Assembly (NCBI RefSeq): GCF_000223215.1
Contig: NC_017243.1
Location: 1,798,001 to 1,862,000, forward strand
Direction: 5' to 3'
From: Brachyspira intermedia PWS/A
Lineage (GTDB): Bacteria; Spirochaetota; Brachyspiria; Brachyspirales; Brachyspiraceae
Length of the DNA stretch: 64,000 nucleotides
Each line of letters begins with the position of its first letter. Positions within the stretch are counted from its first letter, which is position 1. Under the pieces are notes generated by a model. It did no database searches and was not told where the DNA came from. It saw only the letters and a list, made by a program, of their open reading frames with translations. The position numbers were made by a program, and so were the translations under genes. Shown here in pieces: positions 17,724 to 26,211 of the stretch.

Positions 17724-19031
17724 ATGACTAATAAAAATAATTTTTTTTCTAGAGATAATAATTCTTTAACACATAATAAAATTTTCGTTATTGGCGGAGA
17801 AATCCTATTAATTACCATAGTATTTACTGCCTTTTTTTATTTTTGCTATTTGATTAGAGATATAATAAACCCTATTATATTATTTCTTATACTTATAGCA
17901 GCCCTAATACCTTTTTGGAAATATATATGGGCTAAAACCTCAATAGTATTAATATTAGCCCTATTTACATTATGGGTCATTAAAGAGGCTGGATATTTGG
18001 TTGCACCATTCATTTGGGGTATATTCATTGCATATATGTTTGATCCTTTAATAACAAAGATGCAGAAAAAAATTCCTAGAATAGTAGGCGTATTGTTAAT
18101 ATATATACCATTATTAATATTAGCTATAATATTCGTTATATTTATACTTCCTAGAACTATAGAACAAGTTGAGATAATATTCAAAACATTACCGCAATAT
18201 GTAGACAAAATATACAGTTCCATATCTGATATGCTTATAACATTATCAGAAAAATTAAATAGAACTGTAGGAAAAAGTTTTGATATCAATTTAGAAATAG
18301 ATTCAAAAGCTATAAATGATTTTTTATTTGGAAATAGCGGTGTTATAACATTAATGTACAGAAAAATTATAGATTTTAGATTTCAAAATATTAACAGCAT
18401 AACAACAATATTTAGTATAATATTTTCATATTTTGTAATACTTCCATTTGTTACTTTTTATTTAATGCTGGACTTTCAAAATATTAAAGAAAGAATCATT
18501 AAAATAATTCCTATGAGATGGCAAAGCTCTGTAAGTAATATAATAAAAAATTCAAATTATATTATAAATAGTTATGTTGTTGGAATGACTATATTAGCAG
18601 TATCATTTTTTATAATAAGTTATATAATGCTATCTGTAACAAATACTAAATATGCTTTTATATTAGCTTTACTAAGAGGATTATTAAATTACATACCATT
18701 TATAGGACCATTTGCTGCATTTCTATCAGCATTATTTATAGGTATAATTACAGAACCTGTATGGTGGCATGGTGCTTTAAAAATGTGTATAATATATGGT
18801 ATTATACAAATATTGGATTCAGGAATAATGGCTCCTAAGATATTAGGAAAATCAGTAAAGATACACCCTATAGCTGTTATGTTCAGTACTATTATAGGAG
18901 GAGTGCTTTTTGGCTTCTTGGGTGTATTATTTGCTGTTCCTTTCTGCGGAATTATTATTATAACTATAAAAAACTTTTTTAATAAATATTATCATTCAAA
19001 ATTTTATACTTTAACGAAAAGAGGCGAATAA
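17724..19031 (+). CDS. AI-2E / PerM family membrane protein
   Basis: Polytopic inner-membrane protein of 435 residues in the AI-2E exporter-like family (PF01594), whose members include TqsA and sodium/proton antiporters. Several N-terminal membrane segments are followed by a large soluble loop (about 150-225). The C-terminal membrane part has the family motifs LRGLLNYIPFIGPFAAFLSALFIGII and DSGIMAPKILGKSVKIHPIAVMFSTIIGG. The ligand cannot be told from sequence. The next gene starts directly at the stop codon, so the two are cotranscribed. Confidence 0.88.
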   Translation: MTNKNNFFSRDNNSLTHNKIFVIGGEILLITIVFTAFFYFCYLIRDIINPIILFLILIAALIPFWKYIWAKTSIVLILALFTLWVIKEAGYLVAPFIWGIFIAYMFDPLITKMQKKIPRIVGVLLIYIPLLILAIIFVIFILPRTIEQVEIIFKTLPQYVDKIYSSISDMLITLSEKLNRTVGKSFDINLEIDSKAINDFLFGNSGVITLMYRKIIDFRFQNINSITTIFSIIFSYFVILPFVTFYLMLDFQNIKERIIKIIPMRWQSSVSNIIKNSNYIINSYVVGMTILAVSFFIISYIMLSVTNTKYAFILALLRGLLNYIPFIGPFAAFLSALFIGIITEPVWWHGALKMCIIYGIIQILDSGIMAPKILGKSVKIHPIAVMFSTIIGGVLFGFLGVLFAVPFCGIIIITIKNFFNKYYHSKFYTLTKRGE

Positions 19032-19556
19032 ATGTTAGTTTACTTAGTACCTATATTTATAATACTTCCATTATTTCTAATGGCTATTATGATATTTTTA
19101 CCAACTTTTATAGGAAAGAGAATACCTCCTGCATTCTCAAAAGAAAAAACTCAAATATTTAATATTAAAAGAAATGAATTATATAATTTGCTTATAGATT
19201 ATGAAAACTACCCTGTTTGGTTAAAATATATATCAATAGTTCGCACTGAAAAACTAGATAACGATAAAATAAAAATAATGCAGACATATTCAAATAGAAG
19301 AACATATCAGGAATTAATAGAAGTAAGAAGAATAGAGAACAGCGAAATATCTATGGTAAAAACAGAAAATGAATTTACGGCTTTATGGACATATATATTA
19401 GAAGATGCAGAAAATGACAGAACAAGACTCACAATAAAAGAAACTATGTATGTATATCATCCATATTTGAGATTCATGCTTAAATATGTACTTATAGATG
19501 AAAATGGTAAAAATGACTTTTTCAGAAGAGTAAGAAGTTTTATAAACAAAAAATAA
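19032..19556 (+). CDS. Membrane-anchored SRPBCC (START-like) domain protein
   Basis: A 174-residue protein with one N-terminal membrane segment (about 3-28) and a soluble domain resembling polyketide cyclase/START-like lipid-binding proteins: IKRNELYNLLIDYENYPVWLKYISIVRTEKLD, Y-Q-E-L-I-E-V-R-R, W-T-Y-I-L-E-D, R-L-T-I-K-E-T-M. Such domains bind hydrophobic ligands; no catalytic residue is evident. It starts immediately after the PerM-like gene, suggesting a shared role in the membrane. Family assignment is by fold-like pattern only. Confidence 0.65.
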   Translation: MLVYLVPIFIILPLFLMAIMIFLPTFIGKRIPPAFSKEKTQIFNIKRNELYNLLIDYENYPVWLKYISIVRTEKLDNDKIKIMQTYSNRRTYQELIEVRRIENSEISMVKTENEFTALWTYILEDAENDRTRLTIKETMYVYHPYLRFMLKYVLIDENGKNDFFRRVRSFINKK

Positions 19557-19606
19557 ATAATAATTTTTAAATACTGTAATTAAAATATAAAAAGCGAGTC
19601 GTAGCT

Positions 19607-19640
19607 AGCTAGTGAGTTTAATCACTAGCTTATTTTATAT
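19607..19640. terminator. Terminator between the SRPBCC gene and the pdu operon end
   Basis: AGCTAGTGA (19607-19615) pairs with TCACTAGCT (19622-19630) around GTTTAA, followed by TATTTTAT. It serves the plus-strand genes. It may also stop the convergent pdu transcript, which additionally has an A/T hairpin just before it. Confidence 0.75.
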
Positions 19641-19667
19641 TAGATGGGCAATAATAATAAAAAATTA

Positions 19668-20099
19668 TTATTTTGGATTAATAATTCTTAAAAATTTAGT
19701 ATAAAAAGGAGTAGAGAAAGTTATAGCATCTCCCTTAAACACAGATACAATCTCACCGCTTTTAGCCTCAATTTTTCTTCCTTCATAATTAATAATAAGA
19801 GTTCCTTCCAAAACAAAATAAATTTCATCATATCCAAGAACACATTGCATATCTGTATTATCCAATTCCATTAACAAGCATTTTAAATGACATCTCTCAT
19901 ACTCATTAAAAACATCAGTTACATAAGAATTATCTTCGTATTTCTTTTTATTAGAATCTATATCAGAGATTGATTTTTTCACTAATGTTTTTTTATGTGT
20001 ATTTGAATCATCCAATTTATATCCTGAAGCAGTACCTGTATTCAACAAATCGCAAACAACTTTATTTACAATAGATTCAATATTTTTCATATCTTCCAT
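19668..20099 (-). CDS. eutQ: EutQ-like cupin, last gene of the pdu operon
   Basis: A 143-residue protein whose C-terminal half is a cupin: YDEIYFVLEGTLIINYEGRKI, then A-K-S-G-E-I-V-S-V-F-K-G-D-A-I-T-F. This matches EutQ, a microcompartment cupin reported to support acetate-kinase activity in Salmonella. The N-terminus (M-E-D-M-K-N-I-E-S-I-V-N-K-V-V-C-D-L-L) forms an amphipathic helix like the encapsulation peptides of PduD and PduP, suggesting it goes inside the shell. Start at 20099 is fixed by AAAGGAG; a longer reading from 20141 would overlap the previous gene without a ribosome site. No separate propionate kinase lies in the operon. Confidence 0.8.
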   Translation of the reverse strand: MEDMKNIESIVNKVVCDLLNTGTASGYKLDDSNTHKKTLVKKSISDIDSNKKKYEDNSYVTDVFNEYERCHLKCLLMELDNTDMQCVLGYDEIYFVLEGTLIINYEGRKIEAKSGEIVSVFKGDAITFSTPFYTKFLRIINPK

Positions 20100-20122
20100 A
20101 ATAGTAAAAACTCCTTTAATAA

Positions 20123-20398
20123 TTAAGGTATGATACTCCATATATCATTATGAGGCCTAGCAATGATAGTATGTCTGCATTTAGCATTTAACTTTTCTAC
20201 AGCCATTTCAGCACTTTTTATAGCCTCTTTAATGTTAGATATACTGCCTGCTATAATGATAACAACTATTCCAGCACCTATAAGCTCTTTATCTATAACT
20301 ATCACATTAGATGCATTTAACAAAGTATCCAAAGCACTAATTGTGGCAATATATCCTGTAGTCTCTATTATTCCAATAGATAAATTTAAATTTTCCAT
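20123..20398 (-). CDS. BMC-H shell protein, divergent
   Basis: A 91-residue single BMC domain forming hexagonal shell tiles: S-I-G-I-I-E-T-T-G-Y-I-A-T-I-S-A-L-D-T-L-L, G-A-G-I-V-V-I-I-I-A-G-S-I-S-N-I-K-E-A, and T-I-I-A-R-P-H-N-D. It is much more diverged than the three PduA copies and lacks the permuted N-terminus of PduU. The pore-lining stretch A-G-S-I-S differs from the PduA type, so it may pass or block another metabolite. The ribosome site is weak and distant, which would fit a minor shell component. Confidence 0.85.
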   Translation of the reverse strand: MENLNLSIGIIETTGYIATISALDTLLNASNVIVIDKELIGAGIVVIIIAGSISNIKEAIKSAEMAVEKLNAKCRHTIIARPHNDIWSIIP

Positions 20399-20436
20399 TA
20401 AAAATTTTTATGAATTAATCCTCTTTAATACTTCAA

Positions 20437-20721
20437 CTATAACATTTTTATAATCTTCTCATCTGTTATATTACATTTATTCACCAAAATTTTTATTGTC
20501 TGCTTAACTATTTCAGTAGTATCATTATTGTTAGAAACTTCACTGCCGCAACTGCAAGCACAATTTTCATCACCATATACTATTTTTATTCTTTTTGATC
20601 TTATAATATCCATAGCACTAGGAGTAAAAATAACATTAGAAGGTACATATATAGTATCAGAATTGCAATTTATAAGTTCATAAACATTCTGAGTATTGTA
20701 AACTATTTTATTTTTATTCAT
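20437..20721 (-). CDS. Small Cys-containing microcompartment accessory protein (unknown)
   Basis: A 94-residue protein between PduT and a BMC-H protein. Its middle holds I-F-T-P-S-A-M-D-I-I-R-S-K-R-I-K-I-V-Y-G, a module also seen in EutT (25088-25849) and in the 22967-23611 protein and similar to the N-terminus of EutQ family members. A Cys cluster C-A-C-S-C follows, possibly metal or Fe-S binding. The last 25 residues form an amphipathic helix. The start at 20721 is set by GGGAG; an earlier TTG is less likely. No function is known to me. Confidence 0.7.
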   Translation of the reverse strand: MNKNKIVYNTQNVYELINCNSDTIYVPSNVIFTPSAMDIIRSKRIKIVYGDENCACSCGSEVSNNNDTTEIVKQTIKILVNKCNITDEKIIKML

Positions 20722-20739
20722 AATAATCACTCCCAAAAA

Positions 20740-21285
20740 TTATAAAATAGAATTATATAATTCATCTATAGGCGAAGGCAATATACAATAATCAACTATG
20801 AGACCTTCATCTTCAGCTTTTCTCATTCCAGCTTTAACAGCTTCTTCAACAGCACTTACCTTACCTGTCAAAGTAATATAAGATTTTCCTCCTATAGCAA
20901 AACCAAGCCTTACATTAACAAGAGAAACATCACTAGCCTTAGCAGCATCATCAGCACCCTGTATGGCTGAAGCTATAGAAAAATATTCTATAACACCAAT
21001 AGCCTCTCTAGGAAAATCAGATAAAGTACCATTAATAGCCTCTATTACAGTTTCATGAATATTAGCTATAACAAAAGAATTAATAACTGAAACGCCGCCT
21101 ATTTCAACACCAGCTCTTTTAGATGATTCTACAGCTCCCACATCTCCGCTGAATATAACAATATATTTTCCAGGACATACAGAGTGTGATCTTAAAATTT
21201 TAACATTGGCAGCTTTACCTATATGATCCGTAACTAATATACCTCTAGCTATGCTATTTAATTCTATCATTCCTATAGACTTCAT
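20740..21285 (-). CDS. pduT: PduT, tandem-BMC shell protein with Fe-S ligand
   Basis: A 181-residue tandem BMC protein that forms a trimer in the shell. Domain 1 begins S-I-G-M-I-E-L-N-S-I-A-R-G and domain 2 begins A-I-G-V-I-E-Y-F-S-I-A-S-A. Cys37 in S-H-S-V-C-P-G-K matches the PduT cysteine (about 38) that binds a [4Fe-4S] cluster at the trimer centre. PduT is thought to pass electrons across the shell to or from PduS. The start overlaps the stop of the PduN-PduS gene by four bases, so the two are translationally coupled, in line with partnership. Confidence 0.93.
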   Translation of the reverse strand: MKSIGMIELNSIARGILVTDHIGKAANVKILRSHSVCPGKYIVIFSGDVGAVESSKRAGVEIGGVSVINSFVIANIHETVIEAINGTLSDFPREAIGVIEYFSIASAIQGADDAAKASDVSLVNVRLGFAIGGKSYITLTGKVSAVEEAVKAGMRKAEDEGLIVDYCILPSPIDELYNSIL

Positions 21286-22943
21286 TTAACATTCTCCCCA
21301 TTTATAACTATTTTTTCAGTATCAACTGACTCTACAATACCATTTATACTAGAATGTATATTAGCCCCAACTTTATCAATTGGTACTGCAGCTATAATTT
21401 GTCCCTCACTAACTGAATCACCCACCTTTACAACAGCCTCGGCAGGCATTCCTATATGCTGTCTTAATTCTATAGATACCTTTGAAACATTTATTTCTTT
21501 AGGATTATCCATATCTACTTCGACATGAGAATATTTATCCAATCCCAAGATAGTAGTCAATCTATTTGTTGATACTCTCCTATATTCTATAGAAGGATGA
21601 ACTCCATAATCTTTTACATTCCTATCAGGTTTAATATTAGCTTTTCTCAAAAGAGATTTAACATATATATTCATATTTGAAGGATTTATACCCATAGGAC
21701 AAGAATAAAGCTCACATATTCCACATTCGCAGCAGAAATTTGCTTCTTTAAGTTTATCTAAAGTCTGCTCACTATTATTTTCTATATTCTCCAAATCGGC
21801 AAAAGCAACAGAACGCATAACTAAATGAGGATGAATTTTATGACCTATTAAATTTCTAGGACATAATTCAGAACATGCACTGCATTGTATACAAGAACAT
21901 TTTGCCATAGCCACAATTTTAGAATAATTTACTTTTTTCTTTTTCACTAAATAATGATCTTCATCAATAACTATCAAAGCACCTGTTGTTTTTTTGACAG
22001 AAAGATTACTTGTTTCAGTTATATGATAATATCTTCCCATCATAGGACCGCCTACTATCACATATTTATTATCATCTTTTACATTTGCCTGATAAAGTAT
22101 CTCTCTTAAATTTGCTCCTATAGGTACTTTAACAATACAAGGATTTTCAACCTCGCCTAATATTGACATATATTTTGAAGTTACAGGTTTATCGTTTAAG
22201 CTGTCATAAATATTACATAAAGTAGCAACATTAAATACAACGCATCCAACCTCTAAAGGTATACCGCCTGCTTTAATAACTCTTTTAGTGATATTATATA
22301 CCAAAGTTTGTTCATCACCTAAAGGATAGAAACTTTTAAAAGCCTTTATTTCTATATGAGCATTTTCTTTTTTAATAGCTTCCTCTAAAGCCTCTATCTG
22401 TTTTACATACTTTTTCTTTGTGCCTATGATTATATGCTCTGCAGATACTTCTTTACCTATGATAGCAAGAGCTTTAACTATCTTTTCAGCATATTTAAGC
22501 ATAAGAAATTGATCCGTTTTTAAAAGCGGTTCGCATTCAGCTGCATTAGCTATCAAATATTCTACTTTTTCCGGTAGTTTTATATGTGATGGGAAACCAG
22601 CTCCGCCAGCACCTACAATACCGGCATTATATATTTTTTCTTTTAAGCTCATATATAAACCTTCATTTTTTAATTTATTTAAATCTACCTGATCAACTAT
22701 ACCAACTATAACTGCATCTATAGGCAGCATGTTCTTATCACCCTGAGCATTTCTAGCACCGCTTCCAGAAGTGATAATAACTATATCATCAATACCAGCA
22801 CCTATATAATCGCAAGCTACAAGAATATTTAATTCCTTATTAGTATCAGGTTCAAAAACTCTTGTTATTAAAAGTTTGCTTCCGGATAAAGCTTCCTCTT
22901 TTTTAGTAGCCCATACACTTCCTATTACTTTTGCTAATACCAT
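21282..22943 (-). CDS. pduS: Fusion of BMC vertex protein PduN with cobalamin reductase/electron carrier PduS
   Basis: 553 residues. Residues 1-90 are a full BMC-P (EutN/CcmL/PduN) pentamer domain: V-L-A-K-V-I-G-S-V-W-A-T, I-G-A-G-I-D-D-I-V-I-I-T-S-G-S-G-A-R and P-I-D-A-V-I-V-G-I-V-D. From about 98 it is PduS/RnfC-like: GIVGAGGAGFPSHIKL, A-E-C-E-P-L-L, and two 4Fe-4S motifs, C351-x2-C354-x2-C357-x3-C361 and C404-x2-C407-x2-C410-x4-C415. PduS reduces corrinoid before adenosylation. Met98 (22652) has AAGG seven bases before it, so a free PduS could also be made. No other BMC-P gene is in the operon. Start 22943 has AGAGGAA. Confidence 0.93.
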   Translation of the reverse strand: MVLAKVIGSVWATKKEEALSGSKLLITRVFEPDTNKELNILVACDYIGAGIDDIVIITSGSGARNAQGDKNMLPIDAVIVGIVDQVDLNKLKNEGLYMSLKEKIYNAGIVGAGGAGFPSHIKLPEKVEYLIANAAECEPLLKTDQFLMLKYAEKIVKALAIIGKEVSAEHIIIGTKKKYVKQIEALEEAIKKENAHIEIKAFKSFYPLGDEQTLVYNITKRVIKAGGIPLEVGCVVFNVATLCNIYDSLNDKPVTSKYMSILGEVENPCIVKVPIGANLREILYQANVKDDNKYVIVGGPMMGRYYHITETSNLSVKKTTGALIVIDEDHYLVKKKKVNYSKIVAMAKCSCIQCSACSELCPRNLIGHKIHPHLVMRSVAFADLENIENNSEQTLDKLKEANFCCECGICELYSCPMGINPSNMNIYVKSLLRKANIKPDRNVKDYGVHPSIEYRRVSTNRLTTILGLDKYSHVEVDMDNPKEINVSKVSIELRQHIGMPAEAVVKVGDSVSEGQIIAAVPIDKVGANIHSSINGIVESVDTEKIVINGENVK

Positions 22944-22966
22944 TAATAATTCCTCTTTATTATTTT

Positions 22967-23611
22967 TTATTCATATAGAATATTTATTTTATTTTCTTTA
23001 ATATAGTCCATAACAAGCGGTGTAATAATTGCATTGTTTCCTACTTTGATGCTTGAATAATCATTAACAATATCAATTATGTCGCTTTTAGTAATGACTC
23101 TTTTATCTGTAAAGTCACAACAATTTCCTGAACTAACAATATTTTTATCATCATTTTCTTTAACATCTTTTTTAAAATATGACAAAAAATTGTTTTTTTC
23201 CAATACAATAAGTCCGTAAGATTTAGCTATATTTTCTAATTCTAATAACTTAGAGAATAATTGACTAGAAGCAGTATTTTTATAATTATCAAATTGTTCA
23301 TTATTTTTTAATGCTATAACTTTCTTACCGGACAATAAAGCATTAATTATAAAAGAAGTATTTTCATTTTTGTATATGAGATTGGATATACATGATAAAA
23401 TTTCTGCAGATAAATCATCTATTATGATAGCAGAATAATCATCAATATTAATATCATTTGCAGAAGAAGCAATATTCAAATTATATCCTATACTTTCCAA
23501 TTCATTTTGAAAACAAAAACCATTAGATAGAACAAATATAGAATCTACACATGTTTTATTTAACTGATTTATTACTTCTAATACAATCTTTTTTAATGTC
23601 AAATCGTCCAT
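22967..23611 (-). CDS. Microcompartment-associated protein, resembles eut_hyp (TIGR02536) type
   Basis: A 214-residue protein of no known biochemical role. The N-terminus (M-D-D-L-T-L-K-K-I-V-L-E-V-I-N-Q-L-N) is an encapsulation-peptide-like amphipathic helix. The centre looks like an alternating beta/alpha fold (IDDYSAIIIDDLSAEILSCI, SFIINALLSGKKVIALKN). The C-terminus carries the I-I-T-P-L-V-M-D-Y-I-K-E-N-K-I-N-I-L module shared with EutT and the 94-residue protein. Length and setting match the uncharacterised ethanolamine-utilization family TIGR02536, known from non-proteobacterial eut operons. It lies two bases from eutJ. Confidence 0.7.
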   Translation of the reverse strand: MDDLTLKKIVLEVINQLNKTCVDSIFVLSNGFCFQNELESIGYNLNIASSANDINIDDYSAIIIDDLSAEILSCISNLIYKNENTSFIINALLSGKKVIALKNNEQFDNYKNTASSQLFSKLLELENIAKSYGLIVLEKNNFLSYFKKDVKENDDKNIVSSGNCCDFTDKRVITKSDIIDIVNDYSSIKVGNNAIITPLVMDYIKENKINILYE

Positions 23612-23613
23612 AC

Positions 23614-24459
23614 TTACTCTGAGTCCTTGTTATTATTTACTAAGCTCATAGCTATACCTAAAGGCGTAACTAAAAACGGATTTTTTGGCTTTATAGTCTG
23701 AACATTAGTTTCTTTTTCTATAATACCTTCAAATCCATCTAAACAAACTGTACCGCCTACCAAACATATTAAATCAACATTATAATCTTTTATATGTCTG
23801 TTTATTATACTTCCCACTTTCTGTATAACAGGCATAACTATTCTAAATATCTCTTTTGAATTGTTTTTATCTTTCTTTTTATTTTCAGCCTCATTAAAAG
23901 GAATTCCATAGTTACCAGCTATAGTAAGAGTAAAATGTGTTCCCCCTGTAGGTTCGTCAGCAGTATATATCATCTTTCCGTCATTAAATATAGCAATACC
24001 GGTAGTTCCTCCGCCAACATCAACAACAGCACCATTTTTTATATTTAATATATAATTAGCAGCTTCAGGCTCTTCTATAACATTCAAAACCTCAAAACCT
24101 GCACTCTCAGCCACATATCTATGCGTAGCAACCGATTTATCATGAACACCGGGAGGCATAGCAATAGCAGCATTTACAAGCTCAACCCCAAGCCTTTTTT
24201 CCAATTTTCCTTTTAATTCTCTAACAATAGAACAAGCTTTTGAATAATCTACAACAAGCCCATCCCTTACAACTTCAGCATATTGCAATTCAGTAGCTAT
24301 AGGCTTTCCGCTAGAATCAACAACTACCAATACAATATATGCTGTACCTAAATCTACACCTACATATAATTTATCATTTATGTTAAAATCATTTACTTTT
24401 TCTATACACTCAGTAGTTTCATCTATAAGTGAATTAACATGTTCAAATGAAAAACTCAT
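23614..24459 (-). CDS. eutJ: EutJ, Hsp70/FtsA-like ATPase of the microcompartment
   Basis: A 281-residue actin-like ATPase, normal for EutJ. Visible motifs are phosphate-1 VGVDLGTAYIVLVVVD, A-I-A-M-P-P-G-V-H, connect region V-I-E-E-P-E-A-A-N-Y, phosphate-2 VVDVGGGTTGIAIFNDG and adenosine motif LVGGTVCLDGF. It is a putative chaperone for the dehydratase or its reactivation; the exact role is unproven. EutJ belongs to eut operons, so its presence here is a sign of Pdu/Eut mixing. The start overlaps the pduL stop by four bases. Confidence 0.9.
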   Translation of the reverse strand: MSFSFEHVNSLIDETTECIEKVNDFNINDKLYVGVDLGTAYIVLVVVDSSGKPIATELQYAEVVRDGLVVDYSKACSIVRELKGKLEKRLGVELVNAAIAMPPGVHDKSVATHRYVAESAGFEVLNVIEEPEAANYILNIKNGAVVDVGGGTTGIAIFNDGKMIYTADEPTGGTHFTLTIAGNYGIPFNEAENKKKDKNNSKEIFRIVMPVIQKVGSIINRHIKDYNVDLICLVGGTVCLDGFEGIIEKETNVQTIKPKNPFLVTPLGIAMSLVNNNKDSE

Positions 24460-25091
24460 AAAATGATTTCTCCATAACCCTGACTAAGCAATCCGCATGC
24501 ATTAGCCTCATCAAAATCTATATGCATAGCAGGCATAAATTGATCATTTACTCTTGCAACAACCTCATCAAATATTAAAGATCTAATACCATAAACTTTC
24601 ACTTTAACTATCTGACCATTTTCTATATTCCACTCTTCAGCATCTTTCGTTCTTAAATGAATATGTCTCTTAGCAATTATAACAGAATTTTTAGCTTCTA
24701 TGCGTCCCTTCTCACCAACAATAACTATACTTCCTGCACCTTGAAGATATCCGGATTCATTAATAGTAATATCTTTAACACCTAAAGCCCTAGCATCAGA
24801 CAAAGACAATTCAACTTGAGTATTTTTTCTAGTAGGTCCCAATATAGCAACATTACGCATTTCAGACTTTGGCCCTACAAGTTTAACTCTCTCACCACTT
24901 AAATACTGTCCAGGCTGAGAAAGCTCTCTTTTAGGCGTCAAAGAATAATCAACTCCAAATAATGTTTCTAAATCCTTTTGAGACAAATGAACATGTCTTG
25001 CTGATATCTCTACTTTTATAATCTTTCTCTTATTTATTTCATATTTAATTGAATCAGATATATTGTTAATTAAAAGCGATTGTTCATTCAT
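24456..25091 (-). CDS. pduL: PduL phosphate propanoyltransferase
   Basis: Converts propionyl-CoA and phosphate to propionyl-phosphate and CoA, recycling CoA inside the compartment. 211 residues with the zinc/CoA motifs R-H-V-H-L-S, P-G-Q-Y-L-S-G-E-R-V, L-G-P-x-R-x-x-T-Q-V-E-L-S, R-H-I-H-L and H-I-D-F-D-E-A-N-A-C-G. The N-terminal 20 residues are an amphipathic targeting helix, as in the encapsulated PduL form. It overlaps eutT upstream and eutJ downstream by four bases each. The kinase that would yield propionate is not in the window. Confidence 0.95.
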   Translation of the reverse strand: MNEQSLLINNISDSIKYEINKRKIIKVEISARHVHLSQKDLETLFGVDYSLTPKRELSQPGQYLSGERVKLVGPKSEMRNVAILGPTRKNTQVELSLSDARALGVKDITINESGYLQGAGSIVIVGEKGRIEAKNSVIIAKRHIHLRTKDAEEWNIENGQIVKVKVYGIRSLIFDEVVARVNDQFMPAMHIDFDEANACGLLSQGYGEIIL

Positions 25092-25849
25092 TTAGTCACA
25101 TCCTTACCAGTATATGCCATTAACATCAATATATAAATAGCACTGCTCATACGATTTAATAATTTAATGAGATCTTCTCTTTCATTTTTCAAAGCATTAT
25201 AGGCTATTAATTCTGCTTCTCTAACAGCCGTTCTTATTAAATTAAGTTTTATAACAGTGTACGGCATATTATAATTAACAAATATATGATCACAACCAAA
25301 ATACTCTTTAGGATGATGAGATATTTTTCTAATCTCTTCCTCTGTCAATCCAAATATAGTATCAAATTCCAAACCTTTATTTGAAACCTCAGAGTATAAT
25401 ATTGTATGAATAAGTTTCTGATATTTTTTCAAATACTCTAATAACTTATCTTCATGCCTTTCTTTAAACTCGTATTGTATATCTACTATTAAAGCAAGCA
25501 TGCTGTCTAATTTTCCCCTAAACATTATTCTAGGGTGATTCTTTTCTACTAATACATTATTATACAAATGAGTATAATTCTCAGGTTTAGTATCTAATCT
25601 CTTATTTGTTTCATAATCTACATAGTAGCCCATATTTTCTATTTCTCTTATACCATAAGATTTAGGACTTGATGTAGAACTTCCAATATTAAGATTATGA
25701 TTCTTAGATACTATTTTTAGTTCTATTTTGCGGGAAGCCAAATATTCTTTAGCAGAAGGCGTAACAAAAACTCCTTCCTCTATAAAATATTCTGATACAT
25801 CTTTATTGAGTATTTCACTTCTCAGCATTTGTTCTGTCAAAACTTTCAT
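25088..25849 (-). CDS. eutT: EutT-type corrinoid adenosyltransferase
   Basis: Transfers the 5'-deoxyadenosyl group of ATP to cob(I)alamin, making the cofactor for PduCDE. A 253-residue protein with N-terminal G-V-F-V-T-P-S-A-K-E-Y-L-A-S-R-K-I-E-L-K-I, then the adenosyltransferase core H-P-R-I-M-F-R-G-K-L-D-S-M-L-A-L-I and L-I-R-T-A-V-R-E-A-E-L-I-A-Y. A His/Cys-bearing S-H-H-P-K-E-Y-F-G-C-D-H segment may be the EutT metal site. Most pdu operons use PduO for this step; here only the PduO C-terminal domain remains as a separate gene (28849-29247). Confidence 0.88.
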   Translation of the reverse strand: MKVLTEQMLRSEILNKDVSEYFIEEGVFVTPSAKEYLASRKIELKIVSKNHNLNIGSSTSSPKSYGIREIENMGYYVDYETNKRLDTKPENYTHLYNNVLVEKNHPRIMFRGKLDSMLALIVDIQYEFKERHEDKLLEYLKKYQKLIHTILYSEVSNKGLEFDTIFGLTEEEIRKISHHPKEYFGCDHIFVNYNMPYTVIKLNLIRTAVREAELIAYNALKNEREDLIKLLNRMSSAIYILMLMAYTGKDVTK

Positions 25850-25877
25850 AAATAAACCTATACATTATTTGTTTATA

Positions 25878-26186
25878 TTATTCTTGTTTATCACTATTAT
25901 TAGCAGGAGGATTATTAGGAAGCAAAGATTCAACTTCTTCATGAGGTCTTGGTATTACATGAACGCTTATTAATTCTCCTACTTTAGCGGCGGCTGCTGC
26001 TCCGGCATCTGTTGCGGCTTTTACTGCTCCTACATCTCCTCTTACCATAATTGTTACTAATCCGCCGCCTACTAATGTTTTTCCTACTAGATTAACATTA
26101 GCTGCTTTTACCATAGCATCGGCTGCCTCTACTGCTGATACTAAACCTTTAGTTTCTATCATACCTAAAGCCATAGAACTTGCCAT
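25878..26186 (-). CDS. pduA: PduA/PduJ shell protein, copy 3 (extended C-terminus)
   Basis: BMC-H hexamer forming the shell facets and substrate pores. The BMC domain ([20 protein letters not shown]) is nearly identical to copies 1 and 2; the pore loop R-G-D-V-G-A-V resembles that of propanediol-conducting PduA. It differs in a 12-residue polar tail ([15 protein letters not shown]). Strong ribosome site AGGAGG. One of three tandem copies. Confidence 0.95.
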   Translation of the reverse strand: MASSMALGMIETKGLVSAVEAADAMVKAANVNLVGKTLVGGGLVTIMVRGDVGAVKAATDAGAAAAAKVGELISVHVIPRPHEEVESLLPNNPPANNSDKQE

Positions 26187-26211
26187 AATTATTGCCTCCT
26201 AATATAATTAT

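Noticed and set aside
21282-22943. A missed stop or frameshift as the source of the PduN-PduS fusion
   Set aside because: Both domains are in the same frame with a coherent linker of about eight residues and no homopolymer at the joint. A single lost stop codon in an older two-gene arrangement remains possible but does not change what is encoded.
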